This document shows, piece after piece, positions 7,396 through 13,928 of a DNA stretch of 20,077 nt. The first letter of the stretch is position 1, and the number at the start of each line of letters is the position of its first letter. The stretch comes from DASYDU01 sp036499445 (GTDB lineage: Bacteria > Planctomycetota > Planctomycetia > Pirellulales > Lacipirellulaceae). The translations under genes and the position numbers were made by a program. Where the stretch lies: positions 1 through 20,077 of the forward strand of contig DASYDU010000198.1 of assembly GCA_036499445.1 (NCBI GenBank). Reading direction: 5' to 3'. Under the pieces are notes generated by a model. The model was given only the letters and a program-made list of their open reading frames with translations. It made no database searches and was not told the DNA's origin.

Positions 7396-8406
7396 TCACT
7401 CCTCGGTCTGCGGCCGCGGAAAGCCCAACTCCTTGATCACCAAATTGCGCAGCGGGCGGGCCGAAAAATATCGCGCCAAGTTGCTGCAAAAAAAATTGGT
7501 CATGTCGTCGATTCGCGTCGCGCCTTGCCCGCCGACGTGCGGCGTGATGATCACGTTCGGCTGCTCCCAAAGACGACTCTCGGGCGGCAACGGTTCGGTA
7601 GCCGTCACATCCAGGCCGGCGCCGGCAAGTTGCCCAGATTCGAGCGCGGCCACCAAATCATCCTCAACAACCATGGGTCCTCGAGCCACGTTGATCAGAT
7701 AGGATCCGCGCGGCAACCGGGCGAGCCGCTCGGCATTGATGGTCCCGTGCGTGATATGATTGAGCGGAGCCGCCAGGATCAGTATATCGATCCGTGGCAG
7801 GATCCCATCGAGCCCGTCCGCTGGAAGGAGTTCGGCCACCGTCGCCGGCTTGTTCTCCGGAAACCAATCGGTGGCGAGAATTGTCGTTCGAAACGCGCTC
7901 AGCACCTCGGCCAGCCGCCGTCCGTTCCCACCCAGACCCATAATCCCGACCCGCGCGCCGTGAAGATCGCGCGTCGGTCGGCGAATGAATTCCCGCTGTT
8001 GCTGCGCCCGAAAGTACGTCGGCAGGTCCCGCAATAGGCCAGTGAGGAGCGCAATCGTGTGGTCGGCCACTTGGTTCGCGAGCACACCAGACGCGCTCGT
8101 GACCACAATCTCCGACGCGACAACTGACGGCACCAGGCAATGGTCTAATCCGGCCGCTGACGATTGAATCCAGCGAAGCCTTCCCTGCCGCACAATGTCG
8201 TTCCACGGCACGGGCACCTTAGCGTGGCCGCAGAAGATGTCAGCCGCAAATAGCTCTTCCGCCACGCGTTCTTGGCCAGCATCGATAATTTCCGCTCGCG
8301 GCGCGGCGGCGGCGATTTGCGCGATGTGCCTCGCCTCGACTGGAAAGCAGAGGACGATTCGCTGGGCACCACCCGCGCCAACTGGCGATGTCGGTAGTTT
8401 TGGCAT
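7396..8406 (-). CDS. D-isomer-specific 2-hydroxyacid dehydrogenase
   Basis: An NAD(P)-dependent dehydrogenase of the D-2-hydroxyacid family, 336 residues. The dinucleotide motif is GIMGLGGNGRRLAE. The catalytic triad is visible as R242 (INVARG), E271 (TATEPLP) and H290 (TPHVGG), with the spacings of 29 and 19 residues usual for the family. The substrate cannot be told; glyoxylate/hydroxypyruvate reductase-like or other 2-keto acid reduction is possible. The ATG at 8404-8406 is chosen over a GTG at 8431-8433, which lies inside a palindrome that looks regulatory. The gene is divergent from the DoxX-like gene and 185 nt upstream of the kinase gene on the same strand. Confidence 0.9.
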   Translation of the reverse strand: MPKLPTSPVGAGGAQRIVLCFPVEARHIAQIAAAAPRAEIIDAGQERVAEELFAADIFCGHAKVPVPWNDIVRQGRLRWIQSSAAGLDHCLVPSVVASEIVVTSASGVLANQVADHTIALLTGLLRDLPTYFRAQQQREFIRRPTRDLHGARVGIMGLGGNGRRLAEVLSAFRTTILATDWFPENKPATVAELLPADGLDGILPRIDILILAAPLNHITHGTINAERLARLPRGSYLINVARGPMVVEDDLVAALESGQLAGAGLDVTATEPLPPESRLWEQPNVIITPHVGGQGATRIDDMTNFFCSNLARYFSARPLRNLVIKELGFPRPQTEE

Positions 8407-8418
8407 ACCATAAAGTTG

Positions 8419-8443
8419 TTGCCAGTCGTTCACAGATTGGCAA
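8419..8443. promoter_or_regulatory. imperfect 25-bp palindrome, candidate operator
   Basis: TTGCCAGTC (8419-8427) and GATTGGCAA (8435-8443) are inverted copies with one mismatch, separated by GTTCACA. The site lies between the divergent dehydrogenase and DoxX-like genes and could serve both promoters. Confidence 0.4.
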
Positions 8444-8457
8444 TAGCAGCGGCAATC

Positions 8458-8462
8458 AGAGG
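8458..8462 (+). promoter_or_regulatory. ribosome binding site for TTG-started DoxX-like gene
   Basis: AGAGG stands 8 nt before a TTG at 8471-8473. No ATG or GTG begins the first membrane segment in this frame, so this Shine-Dalgarno sequence is the main support for the TTG start. Confidence 0.5.
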
Positions 8463-8470
8463 CCTTCTCG

Positions 8471-9556
8471 TTGGCGGATTATCGAAGACAACTCGGTGTA
8501 GGCGCAGTCTTTGCACTGGTGCTGCTGCGGCTGGCAATCGGCTGGCACTTCTTCCGCGAGGGAATCGCCAAGCTGGCGTATGATGATGGCCAGCGACAAT
8601 TTCATGTCGCCTTCTCAGCCGAGAGTTTTCTATCGCAAGCCAAGGGACCCCTTGCCGATCGATTTCACGTGTGGGCGCCGAGCGGCCACGATTGGTCGAA
8701 GCGGCTCGCGGTGCGGCACGAGGATCGCGCGCCGACGTCCGACGAAACGGCGGATCGGGCAAAGTGGTTTGCCGATTACGAGAAGCGTCACGCCGACGCC
8801 GGGGCGAAGGGAGAGCCTGCCCCCGTCGAGTTTCCTCCGTTTGCCCCCTACCACGATTGGGCGATAAGGATCGCGGAGGATTGGAGGGCGATTGTGGCAA
8901 ACGTTTCATCGATCGCGGGACTGACCGATGAGCAACGTCAGCGGGCCGCTCAAATACTCAAAGATCGCCAGCAACAATTGTCCGACTATCTGGCATCGCA
9001 GTCCGACGCCATCGCCGACTATCAGCACGAGCTCTGGCGACTCGGTGACTGGCGTGCCATGCCCGAGGCCGCCAACGTACCCTACCTCCAAAAGCGAATC
9101 GCTTCCAAAGCGACTGAGACAACCGCAATCGCCACTCCTTGGCTCAACCAGGTTCGCGACTTCGAGCAGAAATTCATCGGCGATCTTCACGAATTATTGA
9201 CCCCAGCGCAAAGATCCCAAGCGATCACTACCCAGTCGCTCGAAGATGCGCTAATCTCAAGCGAGCAAAAGCAGCTCGAGCGGCTCAACGTTGGCGTCAC
9301 AATTCTCACGATCGCGGTCGGCGCGTGCTTGCTCGTAGGCTTCTTCACCCGATCCGCGTCGCTGGCAGGCGCACTATTCCTGCTTGCCGTCGTTGCGACG
9401 CAGCCACCTTGGATCGCTGATGCTGCGCCAATCTACAACCAAATTGTCGAGCTCGCAGGACTGCTAGTCCTCGGCGGCACCCGCGCCGGCCGTTGGTTCG
9501 GCCTCGACTACATTACTTATTCACTCTTCCACAGACATCGCGACATCGACAACTGA
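8471..9556 (+). CDS. DoxX-like membrane protein with exported LTxxQ-containing insert
   Basis: A 361-residue membrane protein. Residues about 8-30 (VGAVFALVLLRLAIGWHFFR, then EGIAKL) resemble the first DoxX helix. Three further hydrophobic segments at about 272-294, 298-316 and 325-345 complete a four-helix DoxX-like set, the third containing SASLAGALFLLAVVATQPPW. Between helices 1 and 2 is an extracytoplasmic insert of about 240 residues, where typical DoxX proteins have only a short loop. Its second half is helical and has LTDEQR at 151-156 and LTPAQR at 243-248, like the paired LTxxQ motifs of CpxP/Spy periplasmic chaperones. The start is a TTG with an AGAGG site. The next gene, 31 nt on, encodes an exported oxidoreductase, suggesting a joint envelope role (inference). 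Confidence 0.78.
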   Translation: MADYRRQLGVGAVFALVLLRLAIGWHFFREGIAKLAYDDGQRQFHVAFSAESFLSQAKGPLADRFHVWAPSGHDWSKRLAVRHEDRAPTSDETADRAKWFADYEKRHADAGAKGEPAPVEFPPFAPYHDWAIRIAEDWRAIVANVSSIAGLTDEQRQRAAQILKDRQQQLSDYLASQSDAIADYQHELWRLGDWRAMPEAANVPYLQKRIASKATETTAIATPWLNQVRDFEQKFIGDLHELLTPAQRSQAITTQSLEDALISSEQKQLERLNVGVTILTIAVGACLLVGFFTRSASLAGALFLLAVVATQPPWIADAAPIYNQIVELAGLLVLGGTRAGRWFGLDYITYSLFHRHRDIDN

Positions 9557-9580
9557 TAACGAATAACTGACGACTGACAA
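9548..9580 (+). repeat. degenerate GACAACTGACGAC-type repeat
   Basis: The junction between the DoxX-like and Gfo/Idh/MocA genes is made of short imperfect units (AACTGATAAC, AACTGACGAC, GACTGACAAC). The decamer AACTGACGAC (9565-9574) recurs exactly at 18891-18900. Confidence 0.45.
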
Positions 9581-9587
9581 CTTCCTC

Positions 9588-11372
9588 ATGAATCTCTCTC
9601 CCGAAGAAAAACAAATCGGCAAAGACAACTTCAACGAGGCCGTCGGCACCACCCGCCGCGACTTCCTCAAGGGCACGGTGCTCGCTGGCGCGGCCGCCGG
9701 CGTCAGCATGGGCTCGATGTACTTCGGCTACGGGCCGAAGATCGACGACCGGCTGCGCGTCGCTATCTTGGGCACTGGCGACGAAGGAGGCGTGCTGATC
9801 GGGGCTCTCAATCCCGATTACATCGACGTCCGCGCAATTGCCGACATCCGACCGTACAGCATTTACCGTGCCTTTCACGGCGACTGGGAATCGCCCGGCG
9901 CCCATACGGCCCGCAAGGGACTGATGGAAGTTTACGGCTGGAAGACTGAAGACGAAGCCCGCAAGCAGGTGAAAGTCTATGAGGGCGACAAGGGCAGCTA
10001 CCAAACGCTCCTGGACGATCCCGATCTAGATATCGAGGCCGTAATCATCGCCATGCCGCTCCACTTGCACGACGCGGCCGCGATCCACGCCATGCGCAAG
10101 GGCAAGCACGTGCTCACGGAAAAGCTGATGGCCCACAGCGTCGCGCAGTGCAAGGAGATGGGTCGAGTCGCGGCGGCCACCAACCGCATCCTCGCTGTCG
10201 GCCACCAACGGCACTACAGCATCCTTTATGACAACGCCGTCGATCAAATCCGTCGCGGCCTCGTCGGCAACGTCCACCACGTTCGCGCCCAATGGCACCG
10301 GGCCAATATGCCGGGCAACGACAGTTGGCAGCCCCCGCTTCCCGAGGCAGCTGATTATTCCCTCGTCGACTTTGAGGCAGCCCTCAAGACGGCGGGCGCG
10401 GACCCAAGGACACGACAGGCTCTCGCGAAAGCCCATCCACTTTACTCGCAGCTGCGGAGCTTCAAGAATCGCCTTGCTGCCGCAAAGGGCGCCGAAATCG
10501 ACGAGTGGAAGAATCGCGTCTCCCAGGTCGAGGCCCAGCTCAAAGACGCCACCGTCAACGCCGAGGCCTTTGGCTACACGGCCAAAACGCTTCCGGGCGG
10601 CTACCAGCGCTCGCCGCTGGAAGAACTCATCCGTTGGCGGCTCTTCGAGCGCACCGGCGGCGGACTGATGGTCGAGCTCGGCAGCCATCAACTCGACGCC
10701 ACCAGCATCTTCATTACGGCCCAGCGACCCGACGGCAAAAAGGTCCAGCCGCTGACGGTCGTCGGCGTCGGTGGCCGGTCGATCTTTCCTGCCGATCGCG
10801 AAGTCGACGACCACGTCTACTGCACGTTCGAGTTTCCCGGCACTGGGTACTATATGGACGCAACAAATCGTGAAGTCGCCGACCCGAACAAGAAGATTGG
10901 CGTCACTTACTCTTCGATCAATGGCAACGGCTTTGGCGGTTGGGGCGAGATCGTCTTCGGCACCGAGGGAACGCTGATTCTCGATCAGGAGCAGGATGCC
11001 ATGCTATTCAAAGGTGGCAACACGAGCACCAAGATTAGCGTCAAGCAAACCGGCAGCGGCCCCGCGATGGACACCTACGAAACGGGCGGCGGCGCAAATG
11101 CCGCGCTCGCTCAAGCCGCCACACCGACCAACGTCAGCCGAGGTTACACGGAAGAAATGGAGCATTGGGCCTGGTGCATCCGCAATCCGGCCCCCGACCA
11201 CCAGCCCCATTGCCGCCCCGAAATTGCCCTGGGCGACGCGGTCATCGCGCTCACCAGCAATCTCGCCATCGCCAAGGGCGAGCGGATCGAATTCAAGCCT
11301 GAATGGTTCGACATCGCGAGCGACGAAACGCCGGAAGGCACGAAACCGCGCGCGGCGGCCGAAATCACCTGA
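9588..11372 (+). CDS. Tat-exported Gfo/Idh/MocA-family oxidoreductase
   Basis: A 594-residue NAD(P)-dependent oxidoreductase of the Gfo/Idh/MocA family, probably acting on a sugar or sugar acid outside the cytoplasm. A Tat signal, TTRRDFLKG with R23-R24 and a hydrophobic stretch after it, is followed by a Rossmann fold beginning VAILGTGDEGG. TEKLMAHSVAQCKEM stands where the family has EKP. The C-terminal sheet domain contains GGGLMVELGSHQLDATS, with H367 in the usual catalytic position. The protein is longer than the common 350-450 residues, partly because of a charged insert at about residues 250-335. The ATG at 9588 gives a normal Tat n-region. Its substrate is not evident; the neighbours suggest carbohydrate use. 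Confidence 0.9.
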   Translation: MNLSPEEKQIGKDNFNEAVGTTRRDFLKGTVLAGAAAGVSMGSMYFGYGPKIDDRLRVAILGTGDEGGVLIGALNPDYIDVRAIADIRPYSIYRAFHGDWESPGAHTARKGLMEVYGWKTEDEARKQVKVYEGDKGSYQTLLDDPDLDIEAVIIAMPLHLHDAAAIHAMRKGKHVLTEKLMAHSVAQCKEMGRVAAATNRILAVGHQRHYSILYDNAVDQIRRGLVGNVHHVRAQWHRANMPGNDSWQPPLPEAADYSLVDFEAALKTAGADPRTRQALAKAHPLYSQLRSFKNRLAAAKGAEIDEWKNRVSQVEAQLKDATVNAEAFGYTAKTLPGGYQRSPLEELIRWRLFERTGGGLMVELGSHQLDATSIFITAQRPDGKKVQPLTVVGVGGRSIFPADREVDDHVYCTFEFPGTGYYMDATNREVADPNKKIGVTYSSINGNGFGGWGEIVFGTEGTLILDQEQDAMLFKGGNTSTKISVKQTGSGPAMDTYETGGGANAALAQAATPTNVSRGYTEEMEHWAWCIRNPAPDHQPHCRPEIALGDAVIALTSNLAIAKGERIEFKPEWFDIASDETPEGTKPRAAAEIT

Positions 11373-11471
11373 TGGGCGCGAGGACGATCGGGCGCACGGC
11401 CTGCGCTTGTGCGTGACTTCAGATACTTCTTTGCGTGATCCCGACATTCAAACCTGCGCCTCGACAAAGTA

Positions 11472-11520
11472 CACTAAAGACTCGTCGCGGTGCGAAGCGT
11501 CGCGGTTTCTTCTTTTAGTG
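11472..11520. promoter_or_regulatory. nested inverted and direct repeats before the uronate transporter
   Basis: CACTAAA (11472-11478) and TTTAGTG (11514-11520) form a perfect inverted repeat. Between them CGTCGCGGT occurs twice (11483-11491 and 11498-11506) with a 15-bp period. A weak promoter, TTCAAA-17-TACACT (11447-11475), overlaps the left arm. The arrangement suits binding of a regulator, but that is inferred from layout. Confidence 0.4.
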
Positions 11521-11549
11521 GCCTCAAACTCTCGTCTGGGCGGATTTTC

Positions 11550-12836
11550 ATGGGCGATCTCGAACGACCAAATGGCCGCTTCCGATGGGTTATTTGCGCG
11601 TTGTTATTCTTTGCAACCACGCTGATTTATACCGATCGAGCTGTCGTCGGCGTGCTTAAGCCGACGTTGATGGAAAAGTTGCATTGGACCGAAACGGATT
11701 TCGGTGACATTGTCTCCTGGTTCAGCTTTGCTTACGCGATCAGCTACGCCCTGTCTGGCCGCTTTATGGACGCCATCGGACTTCGGTTGGGCTATGGGTT
11801 GGCATTGGCCGCGTGGAGTGTGGTCGTAATGGGCCATGGATTGGTCCGCAGCGTGCTCGGGTTCAGCCTGATGCGAGCCGCCCTGGGCTTGGCGGAGGGT
11901 GGCAATTTTCCTGCCGCGATCAAGTGCGTCAGTGAATGGCACCCTAAAACGGAACGGGCCCTGGCAACCGGCGTATTCAACGCCGGCAGCAACGTCGGCG
12001 TCATCGTCGCGCCGCTCATCGTGCCGATACTCATTGCTCACTTCGATTGGCCCGCGGCGTTTTACGTGACCGGCGCCATGGGGCTGGTATGGCTACTGTT
12101 CTGGGTTTCGCTCTACTGGCCGCCGGCCGAACACCCGCGGCTCTCTCAAGTCGAACGCCAGTATATCCAGAGCGATCCACCCGATCCCCCGGCGCACATA
12201 CCCTGGTCTACCTTGCTCCGATACCGCCAAGTTTGGGCGGTCGTGGTTGGCATGGGACTTAGCGCGCCAATTTGGTGGTTTTATCTTTATTGGACTCCTG
12301 GTTTCTTTCACGACAAGCTCGGCATTGATTTAAAGCTTCTTGGTTGGCCATTGGTCACGGTTTACGTACTGGCGGACGCCGGAAGCGTGGGCGGCGGGTG
12401 GCTGTCTTCGCGATTGCTCAAGAAGGGTTGGACCGTCAATGCGTCTCGAAAAATCACGCTGCTGATTTGCGCGCTTTGCGTCGTGCCAGTTTTTCTCGCG
12501 GCGATCATCCCCAATCCGTGGGTCGTCGTCGTATTGATCGGCATCGCCGCCGCCGCGCACCAGGGATTTTCTGCGAACATCTATACGCTGGCCTCCGATA
12601 TGGCGCCGCGTAAAGTGGTCAGCTCGATTGTCGGGCTGGGCGGATTTGCCGCTGGGTTCATCGCGATGGGCTTTCAAAAGTTGACGGGCCGCATTCTCGA
12701 TACTTGGACCAACGGCTACCTTGCGATTTTCGCCGTCGCCTCTTGCGCCTATTTGATCAATCTGGTGATCATTCACTTGTTGGTACCGCGTATGGAACCA
12801 ATGATCATCCCGGCTGCGGAAGTTCGCAGAAGTTAA
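11550..12836 (+). CDS. MFS transporter, ACS family, hexuronate (ExuT)-like
   Basis: A 428-residue inner-membrane major facilitator protein with about 12 hydrophobic segments. It looks like the anion:cation symporter family: an early LIYTDRAVVGVLKP, a loop 2-3 motif GRFMDAIGLRLG at residues 70-81 (degenerate MFS motif A), and RAALGLAEGGNFPAAIK followed by SEWHPKTERALATG, all typical of hexuronate transporters. The following genes for mannonate dehydratase and alpha-glucuronidase support glucuronate or aldobiouronate-derived uronate as substrate. The ATG at 11550 is chosen because MGDLERPNGRFRW is a typical N-terminus; a GTG at 11490 would place a repeat-rich regulatory stretch inside the gene. 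The dehydratase gene starts 21 nt after its stop. Confidence 0.88.
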   Translation: MGDLERPNGRFRWVICALLFFATTLIYTDRAVVGVLKPTLMEKLHWTETDFGDIVSWFSFAYAISYALSGRFMDAIGLRLGYGLALAAWSVVVMGHGLVRSVLGFSLMRAALGLAEGGNFPAAIKCVSEWHPKTERALATGVFNAGSNVGVIVAPLIVPILIAHFDWPAAFYVTGAMGLVWLLFWVSLYWPPAEHPRLSQVERQYIQSDPPDPPAHIPWSTLLRYRQVWAVVVGMGLSAPIWWFYLYWTPGFFHDKLGIDLKLLGWPLVTVYVLADAGSVGGGWLSSRLLKKGWTVNASRKITLLICALCVVPVFLAAIIPNPWVVVVLIGIAAAAHQGFSANIYTLASDMAPRKVVSSIVGLGGFAAGFIAMGFQKLTGRILDTWTNGYLAIFAVASCAYLINLVIIHLLVPRMEPMIIPAAEVRRS

Positions 12837-12857
12837 GCAAACGCCGCGCATAAATCG

Positions 12858-13928
12858 ATGAAGCTCGGTCTCGGCCTTTATCGGCACATGCTCACGCGCG
12901 AGAACTACCAGTTCGCGCGGCAAGCCGGAGCTACACACCTCGTAGTTCATCTAGTCGACTACTTCAAGGGCGGCGCGCACAACCCGAACGACAATCAACC
13001 GACCGGCAGCGATCAAGGTTGGGGCCGGGCGGGCGATCCGAACCAGTTGTGGACGCTCGACGAGTTGGTCACTCTCAGGCGCGACATCAACGACGCCGGC
13101 CTCAAGCTGGCGGCGATCGAAAACTTCGACCCGGCCCATTGGCACGATGTGCTGCTCGACGGCCCCAAGAAGCGCGAGCATCTCGAAAACTGCAAGAAGA
13201 TCATCGGCCGCCTCGGTGAGGCTGGCATCCCGATCATGGGCTATAACTTCAGCATCGCTGGCGTCTGCGGTCGCGTCACCGGGCGATTTGCCCGAGGTAA
13301 CGCTCTTTCGGTCGGGATGGACGGGCCGCTCGATACACCGATGCCGCGCGGCATGGCCTGGAATATGGTCGTCGATCCGCAAGCGCCCACGGGTGTCGTG
13401 CCGCCGGCCACATCAGAACAATTGTGGGGTCGACTTCAGGAATTCCTGGATGCGGTCGTGCCAGTCGCTGAACAAGCCGGCGTGATGCTGGCCGCCCATC
13501 CCGATGACCCGCCTATGCCCACTATGCGCGGCCAGCCGCGGCTTGTTTATCAGCCGCAGCTCTATCAGCGATTGCTCGATCTGCGGCCAAGTCCGGCAAG
13601 CGCGCTCGAGTTCTGCCTCGGTACCACCGCCGAAATGACCGAGGGCGACGTTTATCAAGCCACCGACGATTACAGCCGCCAGGGCAAACTGGCTTACGTT
13701 CATTTCCGCAACGTCACGGGCAAAGTGCCTCGGTATCGCGAGACCTTTGTGGATGATGGCGACATCGACATGCTGCGCATCCTCCGCATCCTGAAGAAAA
13801 ACACCTACAATGGCGTACTGATTCCAGACCACACTCCTCAGGTGACTTGCGACGCGCCGTGGCACGCGGGGATGGCCTTCGCCCTCGGCTACATGCGTGC
13901 CGCCCTACAGGCAATTCAGCACGAATGA
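12858..13928 (+). CDS. uxuA: D-mannonate dehydratase UxuA
   Basis: Cytoplasmic, metal-dependent enzyme that dehydrates D-mannonate to 2-keto-3-deoxy-D-gluconate in the glucuronate pathway. The 356-residue sequence shows the expected metal ligands: H214 in AAHPDDPP, C253 in LEFCLGTTAEM, H282 in AYVHFRNV and D324 in IPDHTPQ, next to the catalytic-type H325. FVDDGDIDML is another family block. The length is slightly below that of the E. coli enzyme (about 390). No good Shine-Dalgarno precedes the ATG, but it stands only 21 nt after the transporter stop. Its stop overlaps the start of the alpha-glucuronidase gene in ATGA, implying co-translation. Confidence 0.93.
   Translation: MKLGLGLYRHMLTRENYQFARQAGATHLVVHLVDYFKGGAHNPNDNQPTGSDQGWGRAGDPNQLWTLDELVTLRRDINDAGLKLAAIENFDPAHWHDVLLDGPKKREHLENCKKIIGRLGEAGIPIMGYNFSIAGVCGRVTGRFARGNALSVGMDGPLDTPMPRGMAWNMVVDPQAPTGVVPPATSEQLWGRLQEFLDAVVPVAEQAGVMLAAHPDDPPMPTMRGQPRLVYQPQLYQRLLDLRPSPASALEFCLGTTAEMTEGDVYQATDDYSRQGKLAYVHFRNVTGKVPRYRETFVDDGDIDMLRILRILKKNTYNGVLIPDHTPQVTCDAPWHAGMAFALGYMRAALQAIQHE

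Noticed and set aside
11490..11549. GTG start extending the MFS transporter by 20 residues
   Set aside because: The extension runs through the nested repeats and does not look like a transporter N-terminus.
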